Source: Gonapodya prolifera JEL478 (Eukaryota; Monoblepharomycota; Monoblepharidomycetes; Monoblepharidales; Gonapodyaceae). Taken from it: a DNA stretch of 64,000 nt. Position numbers and translations under genes: made by a program. Positions 22,798 through 33,308 of this stretch are shown piece by piece. The notes beneath the pieces are model-generated. The model saw nothing but the letters and a program-made list of their open reading frames with translations. It was not told the origin of the DNA and did not search any database. The first letter of the stretch is position 1. Each line of letters begins with the position of its first letter. The stretch is taken from assembly GCA_001574975.1 (NCBI GenBank), contig KQ965752.1, forward strand, positions 252,802-316,801, read 5' to 3'.

Positions 22798-22994
22798 TCA
22801 CATCTGACGAAATTTATTTACTACCTCCCTTACTCGCTGGGTTTTACTCGTGATTTTGAAAAATTAGATCACAGCGTGCTTCATATGTATTGCGCGTGAC
22901 GCACGGGCTGATAGATCAAACTTCTCACACATTCACCTCTGCCACCTGGATTGCCCAAGCTTGAGGGCCTTCTGGTTATGAAGAAACGTCCAGG

Positions 22995-24775
22995 GTGAAG
23001 ACGTTGAAATGTCTGCAGCGCGATGGAACCGCCATCGAATCTCCCCAGTTTCTACTGCTGTCTCTTCCCACAGAGATCGTCTCCCACATCGGACTCTTCT
23101 GCATCTACTACAGACTCGCGTTCCCCGCCGATGCCCTCAACAAATCACTCCTCGCCATCTTCCGCCACCCACAATCGATTGCCCACAGAGCTCTCCGCCA
23201 TTTCTCTTCTCCACGACATGCTCTAGCCACAGAAGCCGCGAACGGGGACGTTTCCGTGATTGAACTTATTCTACAGCACGTGAAGGACATCAAGCAACCT
23301 GTGTTTTCGCAAACGAACCATGTTGGTCGCTCAACTTCAACCCGACGCCGCTCGCGAGAGCCGTTCATGCGGGCCACGTGGATGCCGCGAAGCTACTCCT
23401 CGCGAACCGTGCAACGATCACAACTTTGAAGGACCCCGCGCGTTTCGAGCACCAGCTTTTGTACACAGCCGCACGATCACCTCACGTAGAACTGTTCCGG
23501 CTTGTGACGTCCCAGCCTGGATTGATGGAGCCGTGGGAATGGAGCTCCATCGCCCGGGCTGCCGGGAGAAAAAAGCCGTGGGGCGAGATATGGTCCTGGC
23601 CTTGCGCGACGTCCATCCGCCAATGGCACCGCATACGTGGGTATCCATTTTACGCGCTGCTGCACATAGTGGCAATCTGGATGGCATCAAGATGCTCGCG
23701 GATGAGTGTGATGCAGCTGGAAGCAGAGCGGTGAAATTTGAACTCCGCGTTTGGGCGGAAGTGGCCGGGATTGCAGCAGCCAAGGGACACGTGTCGATGG
23801 TTGATATGATTTGCAGAAACGAACGAGTTTCCTGAAGGGAGAGGCATGTTTCGTCTTAGAATGGCAGCGACGTATTGCCCTACTTTTCACGTTAAACGTC
23901 TGCTCGAGGACCGACCGGACTCCTATTCCACCATCCAACCACCATCGCGAGTGCGGTTATGAGACGCTACGCCGGACCACTGAAGGCGCTTCTGGATAGT
24001 TGGCATCCTCCCTCTGTTTGGTATGATCCAACCGACCTGAGAGAGGCCCCTCAGCGCCGCGAGCTCCAAGGGCGCGGCTGATTCTGCTCAGCTTCTCTGC
24101 GACCGTAGGGCCGCCATTGAGGCGGCCATGTTCGTTGATCCAGTGACGTTGGGATACGTCGATGTAGTTGACGTTTTGCTCACGGTTTCCGAAAACCACG
24201 GCGGTACAACCCCAAATGTCGATATTGTGCTTACTAATGTTCGAAGGGACCATCCCGTGCTTATCAACCTTCTTCGATCAGTCGCCAGAATGCTCCCGGA
24301 CACGTTTGTTCCGTCTGACCCGTGGGTGCAGGGTGCGGCGACGAACCGCGCTCACACAAGCACCCGGTAGTGCTTCTTGACCTCCGCAGAGAGGGCGTGA
24401 TCGAATTTGACGTGGAGAGAGTTCTGGTCTGCATTGCAAGAAAGCTTCACCACAAACCTCGCCATATTCCTACTTAAGCTCGGACTCAAGCTTTGCGGCT
24501 TCTCCACTATCAAAACTGCTGCCAAACGTCTCCTCCCAATCGCGGGGAAATATTGTCGCGTGAAAGTGCTCAAACGGCCCCTGCTCCCTCGTGGCAAGGG
24601 CGCGCCACTTGTGGATATCAACGACAGAGACAATAACGTACTCTTGTATTCCACCGAGGCGGGCGTTGCAGGAACCGTGGCGTTCCTGCTCAAAACAAGG
24701 TACATGTGGACACTCATCTAGAGCGGGCTCTGGACGTAGCGGTTGCACGGGGTGATCGTACTGCAGTGAATGGTG
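22995..24775 (+). pseudogene. Decayed ankyrin-type gene
   Basis: The N-terminal block (LLLSLPTEIVSHIGLFCIYY, then RLAFPADALNKSLLAIF and RHPQSIAHRALRHFSSP) is collinear with that of the gene at 28.2-30.2 kb. It is an F-box-like head. Ankyrin-like units follow (HALATEAANGDVSVIELIL, RAVHAGHVDAAKLLLANRA, SILRAAAHSGNLDGIKMLAD). The reading frame changes at about 23310, again near 23580-23600 and 23830, and several more times before 24720. The later pieces (AAIEAAMFVDPVTLGYVDVV; LLYSTEAGVAGTVAFLL) are recognisable only in different frames. Introns cannot account for all the shifts. I read it as a relic paralogue of the 28-30 kb gene. Confidence 0.7.
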
Positions 24776-24907
24776 AGTCTGTATCGCTTGTCAAAATCAA
24801 GTCAACCAGCTCGAGTTCACCTGTCATTTCAGAGTGACCACGGAAATCGGTTTCTCCAACTCATTTGAGCACCGTCGACCGCCCCCGTCTGTTGCACAGA
24901 CATCGCC

Positions 24908-25564
24908 ATGGCCTCACATTCCCGAAAACCGCGCATCGTTGTTCTGATTTCGGGCAACGGATCCAACCTGCAGGCAATCATCAACGCATCCTCCCACTCT
25001 CCCCCCTCCGACTCATCCCACCCATCTCTCCCCGCCGACATCGCACTCGTCGTCTCGAATCGATCAAAAGCATTTGGCCTCGAGCGCGCCGCGAAAGCCG
25101 GCATCCCCACCCTCGTGTTCACCCTCAAACCCTTCAAAGATCAGGGCAAGACCCGCGAAGACTACGACGACGAGCTGGGGAGGAAGATTGCCACGGAGTA
25201 TAGCCCGGACCTCGTGATGCTCGCCGGGTGGATGCACATTCTGTCCCCGCGGTTCCTCGCGCACTTTGCAGAGGGGACCATGCTCAACCTCCACCCGGCC
25301 TTGCCTGGAGAATTCGACGGAGCAGAGGCCATCGAGAGGGCGTATGCAGAGTTCAAGGAGGGAAAGATTTCGCGGACGGGGGTCATGGTGCATAAAGTGG
25401 TGCCCGAGGTGGATAGAGGCGAGGTGGTCTGCAAAAGAGAGGTGCCGATTCTACCCGGAGATACGCTCAGGGACTTGCAGACGCGGATTCATGACACCGA
25501 GCATGGACTCATCGTCGAGGGCATTCGGAAGAGGTTGCAGGATTTGGGGTTCACTATGTCGTAG
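24908..25564 (+). CDS. ADE8: Phosphoribosylglycinamide formyltransferase (GART)
   Basis: This enzyme transfers the formyl group of 10-formyl-tetrahydrofolate to GAR in the third step of purine synthesis. It is a single exon of 218 codons, normal for the monofunctional enzyme (as in yeast Ade8). The phosphate-binding loop is VLISGNGSNLQAIINAS near the N-terminus, followed by ALVVSNRSKAFGLERAAKAG. The catalytic core is LVMLAGWMHILSPRFL, then MLNLHPALPGEFDGAEAIER, with the HPALPG histidine and the downstream GVMVHKVVPEVDRGEV. In the family the catalytic Asn/His/Asp triad sits in these blocks, and the Asp appears in VPEVDRGE. The polar loop after INAS (SHSPPSDSSHPSLPAD) is somewhat long. The gene appears intact and lies just after the decayed ankyrin gene. 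Confidence 0.95.
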   Translation: MASHSRKPRIVVLISGNGSNLQAIINASSHSPPSDSSHPSLPADIALVVSNRSKAFGLERAAKAGIPTLVFTLKPFKDQGKTREDYDDELGRKIATEYSPDLVMLAGWMHILSPRFLAHFAEGTMLNLHPALPGEFDGAEAIERAYAEFKEGKISRTGVMVHKVVPEVDRGEVVCKREVPILPGDTLRDLQTRIHDTEHGLIVEGIRKRLQDLGFTMS

Positions 25565-25639
25565 GGCAGTGTCGCCATGAATGGTGCATTCTCCCGACAG
25601 TAATGAGGGAAATAAATGTGTATTTTATCTTACTTTGAA

Positions 25640-26262
25640 CGATCGAAAAGTGCAAAATTTTAGGGGCCTTGTCACCCAACCCTGCCGAAAAAGTGCGATA
25701 CACGTCAGAGGCCTAAATTCATTTTCGTCTCCAGATTGGTCCGGAGAGCAGTCGACTCTCAGAGCGTCAATCCCCACGCATGCGCACCGGATCCCGGCAT
25801 CTACGAGGATGGTCGCGGGAACAGTGGAAGGCTCACGGCCATGGTGCACGAAGCATGGTTCCCGGAGAGTGGCGGAGGTCCCAGGTGGCGTCCCAGTGGG
25901 CGTCCCAGCCCGTTACAAAGAGCACAATGACGCCGGGTTTGAGGTTTGAGCCCATCGCTCACGTCCTGCAGGACCTCGGGGCCCCGTTCGGTTCTGGGCG
26001 GCCTCCCTCGCACGTCGACCATCACCGCGGGGCCAGCGAACGTCTCCAGTGGCACGTGGCACGTCGTCCAGTTTCGGGAGAGACTTGTCGACGTGAAACG
26101 GCGCGGCGCGTCGACGTGCGTGCCCGATTGCGAGCCCATGTGGACGTGTAGCACGGGGACCCCGTCGGATGTGCAAGTGAGCGCGGGAGTGTTGGAGATG
26201 GCAGGATCGCCCGGGTAGACGCCCGTTCCGGTGCGCAGGGGGTGGGAGAGGTCGATCTAACG
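25640..26262 (-). pseudogene. Cyclase-family (kynurenine formamidase-like) gene, broken
   Basis: The product resembles the metal-dependent cyclase family. Blocks are IDLSHPLRTGTGVYPGDPAI near the acceptor at 26262, HMGSQSGTHVDAPRRF (the HxGTHxDAPxH metal motif, but with R where the second His is expected), and VPLETFAGPAVMVDVRG. The continuation GVIVLFVTGWDAHWD is in a second frame, and ATILVDAGIRCACVGIDAL in a third. The first shift coincides with a tandem 7-base duplication (CTCAAAC twice, near 25940); the second falls near 25845. No introns of reasonable length explain them. No convincing 5' exon was seen above 26262. I infer a pseudogene. Confidence 0.65.
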
Positions 26263-26476
26263 AGTCGGCATCGTTTGTGGAGCGTGGTAAAAATCGAGGA
26301 AGTTGGAGCGGGCTGCAGGATCGATAACAACATAACTGAGTATGGAGCGGTGATCGCTGCTTCGATTCCCGTACACTCCTTTGAAACGGGTGAGCGGTCA
26401 CGGTGACTGAACAGTGGCAGAAATACTCCTGCGATACACACATATCTCTTCTAAAAATAAGCAGGGGGCCATTAAT

Positions 26477-27930
26477 CTAAATCGTCCTCGTCGCCTTTAC
26501 CATCCTCGTCATCCTCATCATAAACCTTGTCATCTTCATCAAGGCCGTCAAGGTACGATCAATATTCCTGATCTCGTCAACCATCCGATCCAGGTGGACT
26601 CGTGAATGGAAAATCCCCGTGCTGCTTGTGAAGATGATCTTGAAATACTCTGTTCCCGGCATGTGTTTGAACAAGGCATTCCATACTGAATCCGACATTT
26701 GCTGAATGTATTCGACAGGTGCCCGTCCATCGTCCAACCATGAAGGGATATCTGGAATGGTCCCAACGTCAAGCTGCAGAACAAATTGTCAATTATAGGA
26801 GTAGTGCCCTTGAGGGCGTGATCCAGAAGTTCCGGACTGTCAAATGTCAAATCTCCATCGCAGAGAACTGCACCCGTCTCCGCGAATTTGTGCACCTTGC
26901 CGGGCCAATGTATGAAACTGATGGCGTAGAAGACTGTGTAGTATGCCTTTGAGCTCAGTGTCGCTTCTGTAAGAATTCCGAACCGAGCTGAAATTTCTGG
27001 AGAGGTGGTAGGACGGTGAGAAAAGATGTACCTGGGCTTTTCGAGAGGAAAGAGCCCCAATTCGTTGAAGTTAGGGAATGTTCCAAATACTTCAACGGGC
27101 TCAAATGGCGTGGCTGCATCCCAAATAGCTCCTACTGTCTTCTCTCAAACAATATCTGGAACGTGAAACGACTCCTCGACTGTCAGATCCCACTCAAACG
27201 TGTGAATCTCCAGATGCTGTCCTTCTGCAAGCTCCCTTACAACCTCCGCTGCCTCCTCCCACGTGGAAATAAGCGCTTCTCTGTACGTTCGAAGTCCGGG
27301 AAAGTCCCCAGGTTGTAGGAACTCGCGCGATATTTTGTTTGTAAGATCACGCATCATGCGTCGAATAGCACTGGTAGCTTGCGAGTCTGTGGCTACACCT
27401 CGGAAGCCATTCCGCGAGATGCAGATTTCCCGAACGGATGCGAGGACGTTTGATTCGGGCAAGCCAAGGACCGATGCGACGACGATCGGCCGATATCAGA
27501 ACGTCCTCCGCCAAATAAGGGCTTCACCGCATGAAAATGAATCATCCACTGCGATTTCAGCGTTAACGGTGTTCCAGCGGGGCTGTAAAACAGTTCGACC
27601 CAGATTCGGCGCCAAGCCCAACTCCACACCGGGATCGGTCACCGAAAATTCGTACATCGGGGCAACGAGGTCCACCAACGCGAGCCCCGTGATATCGGCG
27701 AGCTCCGGGTATCGAATGTCCGGGAGATAGAGCAGGAAATTTTCGGGAATCGCGCGGCACACGATTAGCGTGATCGAGATGCCAACTCTTCCGCCATTTC
27801 CGGGCAAAGCGCTGCGCTGATGAGCAAGTCGGGTCGTGCTGACACGTGGAACGACAGAATAGAACACTGATTGAGGGAGGTTCCGGAATATTCGGTGCCA
27901 AATCTCTGAGGGGAAGGTCAACGCCACCAT
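26477..27930 (-). CDS. F-box protein with an in-frame stop, possibly a pseudogene
   Basis: The start at 27930 gives VALTFPSEIWHRIFRNLPQS, a clear F-box head. It is close in style to the intact gene at 59.9-61.3 kb (LPVEVLHRIFRLLPPATFYS). The frame runs to RRTF near 27497, meets a TGA, and continues in the same frame (YRPIVVASVLGLPESNVLA onward) to 27145. An intron of about 60-90 bases then leads to a long last part: FNELGLFPLEKPRYIFSHRP, and ALKGTTPIIDNLFCSLTLG, with a further intron before IPDIPSWLDDGRAPVEYIQQ. A single TGA in an otherwise open frame could be an inactivating mutation, a sequencing error or an unseen intron. F-box proteins are ubiquitin-ligase adaptors. No substrate domain was recognised. 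Confidence 0.6.
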
Positions 27931-28229
27931 CAGACTGCAACTCGCAAAGCACGATTAGCACGGAGGTAATAGTGCAAACTTTGCTGACGGTGTTCTCACC
28001 TCTCAAGTTCGAAGTGAAATGGTGTCGGAGGCGTCATTTTACACGGTTGAGCTCACGCAAACCTTGGCGTGGATATAACGAAAAGTACACCTCTACAGAG
28101 GTAGGCCATTGAAGGTCGCACGCAAAACAAAGGCTTGAAATTAACATTCTGCCGTATACCACTTATATTAGTCGCTAAAACGGACAGCTTGATGGTAAGT
28201 GAACCACTTCCAAAGCATTTCCATCAATA
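27931..28229. other. Intergenic, 5' flank of the F-box gene
   Basis: About 300 bases between the F-box gene start and the ankyrin gene end. No gene or repeat was seen. Confidence 0.4.
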
Positions 28230-30182
28230 CTATTTCAACCTGCAGTACACAGGAAGGCGGCTTGTGAAATACTCCCAAACTAGATAAGTTCGACTCCATC
28301 CATTTAATTCACATGGGCTCTCAAAGCGTCCAAAATTTGTTGATATCCTCTTCTCTACTTTCAGTGCCCTGCCCCGTTGAGCTCCAACGGAAGCTCCGTG
28401 CGAAAGGAGGAATGTCACCGACGTCAGCATCGACGCCTCAACTGCAGCGACGAGGGCCGCATCGTCTCCCGCGTGAATGTCCGCCAAAGGTTGTCCCTCG
28501 TGGCGCTTGCGCAAGACGTTCTTCATCGTTCGCACAGCGCCTTCACTTGCGGAAATCGGGAGGAGGTGCGCTGCCGCCAACCGCACAGAGTCCCCATTTC
28601 CAAATCCCAAAATAGCTCCTGCGAGATGACCTGTGTAACCTTCACGAACGGCGTCCCAAAAATCGCCCCAACTGTAGATGGCTCGGATGTCCGCGGAGAG
28701 ATGTCGCAAAATGAGCTTCACTGCCCCGGTGTGCCCTGCTCGCGTGGCATCCAAAAGCATTTTTTTTTCCGGTCCACTTGAATCGTTTCAAGGTTGTGTA
28801 GATCGAGGAGGACTTTTACTATGAGTGTGCACGCACGTCGTGTGGTAGCTCGCTCAATCCACTCGTCAGACGCCTCAAACGATTCTGGGACGATTGAAAT
28901 GATAGTCCGCACAAGTTCTGCCCACCCATGTCGCTCTGCAACTACGAGCGCCTCCCTCGCCTGCGCTCGGCTTGCAGGGTGTCGCTTCAGGAGAAGTCTG
29001 ACCGTTGAGATCTGATTGAACCGAGAAGTTGGGAATAAAAACCCCACATCCGGCATTGGTTCTCCCTGTTTCTCCAGGATGTCAAACATGACCTCCAACA
29101 TCTCAGTTTTTCCTCGCCCGGCGGCGAGGCTGAAATGGTACAAATTGAAGGGGACACCTTGGTCAACCAAGAGCTTTGCAGCGTCAATTCTTCCTCCACC
29201 ACACGCTACGCCAAGGGCGGATGAGATCCAAGAATTTGATCCAGAGGCGTCCAAATCAATGTTGCACTTCGCATAATGGTCGAGGAGTGCGCGAATTGCC
29301 TCCACTTCGTCAGCTTGCCTTCTTGCTGCGACATCGAGGAACATCGTACTGAGATCTTTGTAAGATTCGAATCGGGTGGACATAAAGGTCAACATAAGGG
29401 GAAGAGGACCGAATTCCGTAATTATTTCGAAGGACAACTTGTCTCGGCCTTCGATTCCCTCCTTCATCTCCGCAATGATGTCGACTATTTCCACGTATCC
29501 GTTTTGCGCCGCTCCTATGACAGTGTTTCTCCAAACGCCCTGGAATTCTGCAGATTGTTCAAAATCCAGTTCACGCATCATCTTCACCACTTCTAAGTTT
29601 CCATTCGCAGCGGCCGCCGAAAATGCGAGTTGAAGAGCAGTGTTGTCCAGGGGGTAAAGATCGTTCACGACCTTGAAGATTAGTTGCAAGTCGGAAATAT
29701 TCAAAATCCGGAGCTCGGGCGGCCCCCACGACCAGTGCAAAATCGAGCTTCTCCGGATGCTCGAAATTCCGATTGGTCGCCCCACGCGCAAAGAGCAGCT
29801 TCACGACGTCCAGATGGGAGCCTCGCACCGCTCGTACGAGCGCCGAGACACCGAGAATGTATTCATCCTCGCTTCGTGACAACCTCACAGGTTTGTCGAT
29901 TTCTTTTACGCGTTTGCAGATCGCGTCGATTACAGCGAGGTTCCCCCGAGCAGCCTCCGCACCGAGAGCGTGTTCGGGAGATGGAAAATGGCGCAGAGCT
30001 CTAGCGCTTATCGATTGGGGGTTCTGGAAGATAGCCGCCAATCTCTTGTTGAGGGCTTCGACCGGAAATGCCAGCCGGTAGTTGCTGGCGAAGAGGCCCA
30101 CACGTCCGATGAGTTCGGGAGGGAGGGAGAGAAGAGGGAATCGGTGGGATTGGGAATCCATCAGTGCAGAAGGGGAACCCAA
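28230..30182 (-). CDS. Ankyrin-type protein with F-box-like head, two apparent frameshifts
   Basis: The start at 30182 leads into LLSLPPELIGRVGLFASNY and RLAFPVEALNKRLAAIFQNP, an F-box-like head. Ankyrin-like units follow: RAVRGSHLDVVKLLFARGAT; AFSAAAANGNLEVVKMMREL; TVIGAAQNGYVEIVDIIAEM; GVACGGGRIDAAKLLVDQGV; LLDATRAGHTGAVKLILRHL. Such repeats bind other proteins. The total would be about 650 residues. The frame slips by one base near 29690, and again at a run of nine A near 28755, between EVDRKK and MLLDATRAG. The homopolymer makes a sequencing error plausible for the second slip. The decayed gene at 23-24.8 kb is its paralogue on the opposite strand. Confidence 0.65.
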
Positions 30183-31475
30183 GGGACTGTGGTTGGAGCG
30201 AGCAACTTCACTGGCAAAACGTCCCGGTTGCTTTTGAGATACTCTTGCCGTCCAGTGACTCGAACATTCTCTGTGATTCCCAAATCGCTACATAGTACTC
30301 AATCTTCTCCGCCTTTCGTACATCAAAGAGCGCCGGTGTCGGCTCAATTATTGGGAATGAGCACGCTTTTATGTATCACTTCGCCCGAAGAATGTTCGAA
30401 AGGGAACTTGTTTCTCTTCAGGAGCAGGTACTACTGCGCGAGTTAGAGAGGCGTCTGCCACTTCCAGACAGCGTCGACAAGTCTGCTACATAGTATACTC
30501 GGATATGTAACTGACTGGGACAGCAGTGAACGTCGCGACAGCTCATGAAAAACCTGTGTTTGTATAGGGATCGGCTTACTGCAAGTATTCGGGGGCGCGT
30601 TGAAAAGTGCTACAAAATTTGACGCTCCTTTTCACCCAAACGTGGTCAGTCGTGAAAGCAGACATGTGGAGAAAATAAGTGATAGAGTGCAATAAATGTG
30701 CTTCGTTTCCGCAGTCCGATGGTGTTCGTTCCAAATGAAATAAAAAAGATGCAGAGACCAGAAGGCGCAAGGCGGGAAGCGACCAAATTGCCCCGAAGTC
30801 CACCCCGTCCAACCTTGCCTCTCGGTAAAGCAGACGCGTCATAAACAGCATTTGTATAAGTAGTATAAATAGCATTTTTACAATTTACGTAGGTTGCTGA
30901 AGAATATATTTCAACAGAATTCGTCTTGCAGATCGATAACTTCGGAATTTATCGGAGGACTTCATTGCAGCTTGACGACAACCAACTGTGCACTCTTGAA
31001 ATTGTAATGAATAAATCCAGGTGTTTGAAAATATGATGATCGAATAGTGGGGGTGCCTTTGAAGACAGAAAACCTGAAGGCGCCGGAACTGTCGCTTAAG
31101 CTTGCAACTGAACCAATTGCGGGGAAGCTTGATTGTGGTACAGGGATGAGGTGTAGTCTGGTAAGGCCCAAGAGCCGCGGGGTGATTCTGGTGCAAACGA
31201 GTGTAGATGGTTTGAAAGAATGTGGATAATGTCGGAGACTTTGATGTGCCAATGATTAGTCAACATTTCAGTTTCAAGTGCGGCTTGTAGGCCCCTTCCG
31301 CGTATGCGGCATCTAAACAACACTCACAGTGAATGTATTGTCCCGAACATAGGTTTCACCATCGCCCGCGACGGACCACTTCGCAACCATTGTCCAAGGC
31401 GGATTCGTTGACTCAGTTCGCTATCGAGATCAGTGCGAGACTAAATCGCATGCACACAGATGGAGAAGACATCAA
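30183..31475. other. Gene-poor spacer
   Basis: About 1.3 kb of AT-richer sequence with only short frames on both strands. Nothing resembles a known family or an RNA gene. Part near 31330-31475 may hold the leader of the patatin gene. Confidence 0.4.
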
Positions 31476-32809
31476 ATGGACTCCTTACCTGAACAAGAGA
31501 TTTCGAGATTCTCACTGTTCTTCAAGAGACAATTTTCCCTTATAAACGACCCGGCCATCCGCACCATTGGTAAACCCGACGAGGTATGCTTGAAAACGAC
31601 TCTGAAGACCTGTCGCAAGCAACTCATACGATTTGAGCCACAGACCGGTTCCTCAAGTCCCTAATTGAGCTACGAAGAAATCATCCCCGGCTTGAGAGAT
31701 TCTGGCAAAAGGCTTTCGATCTCCCCACTCGCTCCTACGTTGGAAACATGAGGCGGAAAGCGTCTCCCAACTTGTCGCATCCCACTAGTGAAATTCCTTT
31801 CAACGTAAAGGGGAACCTGCTCAAGCTCTCGGACTCTTTTGACTCCTTGCTTTCCAAAACACCGTTCCAATTGTCGTTTTGTGGTTGCGGATGGCTCAAG
31901 ATAAACCATATCGGTGCTTCTGAAAGCTTCGCACCGGGAAATACCACTTGTATTCTACGTATCCCCTGTCCCATATACAGGAGTCGTGGCCACCATCCGA
32001 AACCACCTACCCGCCTCTGCACTTTCATCGATCCAGAACCTCGGTTCATCCACGGGATCCATCATCGCTCTCTTGTGTGCTCTCGACGTCCCCACTTCCC
32101 GCATCGTGGACTACAACGTCAATGTCTTGGAGCACCGACGAACCAATCGGTTCTGGACCTGTTGGGAAGGTGGCCGGGGTTGTTTCAGCTGAGCTCCGTG
32201 CACAGTGGGAGCAAAGAGCTGGAAGGAAGCTCACGAGTTTCTCTCTGGAAGACTCTTTTTGAGTGTCACCTCGTTCCCGGATACGTAGAATGTCTTGATG
32301 TGTTCGGTGTGATCATAATCTGGAGGTCTGACTGTTCTCCAATTACAATCGTGACCCCGCCGAACAAGGTTTCCGAATTTCCCTCAAACGATCACCTGCT
32401 CAATATGATTCATGCGTCAAGCTACATTCCGATCTACGTGAGTTTCATGCAAGCACAAAATCCGCTCCAGGAGCCTTTAATCAAGTTTATATCTCACGGA
32501 TAACAGAACGAAAAGCCACCCCTTATTGTCGACGGGCGGCTCTACATCGACGGCTGTTTTTCTCACTTCGGCCACCAACCTGTGCTGGACTCGCAAACTT
32601 TCACTTTATCGCCGTACTTGGGTGAAGCTGACATTTCACCGCCGGTGAATCTTCCTCGCTACCCGGCCATTTACAGACTCTTCCCGCCACGAAGTCGGGA
32701 CGCTTTGATGCAGATTCTGCAAGACGGAGAGCGGGACGTGAAGAGATGGCTGGATATTGTAAAGAGAACGGGTTTTGACCTAATGTTTTCGGACGGGCGC
32801 AAGGTGTGA
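31476..32809 (+). CDS. Patatin-like phospholipase (PNPLA family)
   Basis: This is a lipid acyl hydrolase with a Ser-Asp dyad. Exon 1 (31476-31569, MDSLPEQEISRFSLFFKRQF) joins exon 2 at 31644 (RFLKSLIELRRNHPRLERFW). Exon 2 ends at 31913 inside the glycine loop (LSFCGCGWLKINHIG), and exon 3 starts at 31981 (VVATIRNHLPASALSSIQNL, then GSSTGSIIALL, the GxSxG nucleophile motif). Later exons give ITIVTPPNKVSEFPSNDHLL and IHASSYIPIY. The last exon, after an intron ending at about 32505, gives NEKPPLIVDGRLYIDGCFSH, with the DG of the dyad. The layout matches fungal and animal PNPLA2/3-like triacylglycerol lipases. The exon structure between 32160 and 32340 is unresolved. The stop is at 32809. Confidence 0.8.
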
Positions 32810-33308
32810 ATTCAGTCATTGATTTGGTTTGGGGACACAAGCGGCATATCGAACCGGAGGGCTGGAAGGAAAGGGGACCCATTGGTGTTGTATTCTAGAT
32901 CGACCGCTGTTACTGAGAAGTTCGTGAGTTGTAGAGCAGAACGTAGACTGTCATGAAAATAATATTTCTTTTGCAATTGCGATACATTTTTGAATCCAGG
33001 AACAAAACATACCACTACACAATAATGGATAGGTGAAGTTGATTGTGACACATTGGATGTAACACCACCACACAATCTCTCCCGCTTTTTCAGACGGTAG
33101 CAATCCAACAAAATAGTAGCGGAGAAAATGAACCGCTCCAGACACGGTATCCAGAGCTCTAAACTTCGCCTCACGAGATCTAACGTGGTCCCCGCCTCCG
33201 TAAGAAAAAATAATCTGAGTTATCGAATACCCGTTCAGACAAAAGAGAAAAAAAAAGAATCAAATGAAAATGGAGAATGGGACATAAGTGATGTGTTGGC
33301 AGTGTCCT
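32810..33308. other. Spacer between convergent genes
   Basis: This contains overlapping minus-strand frames with hydrophobic stretches but no recognisable content or convincing splice pattern. An A-rich run lies near 33245. Confidence 0.3.

Noticed and set aside
32812-33174. Minus frame with hydrophobic stretches just after the patatin gene
   Set aside because: No family match, no convincing splice signals and no start context.
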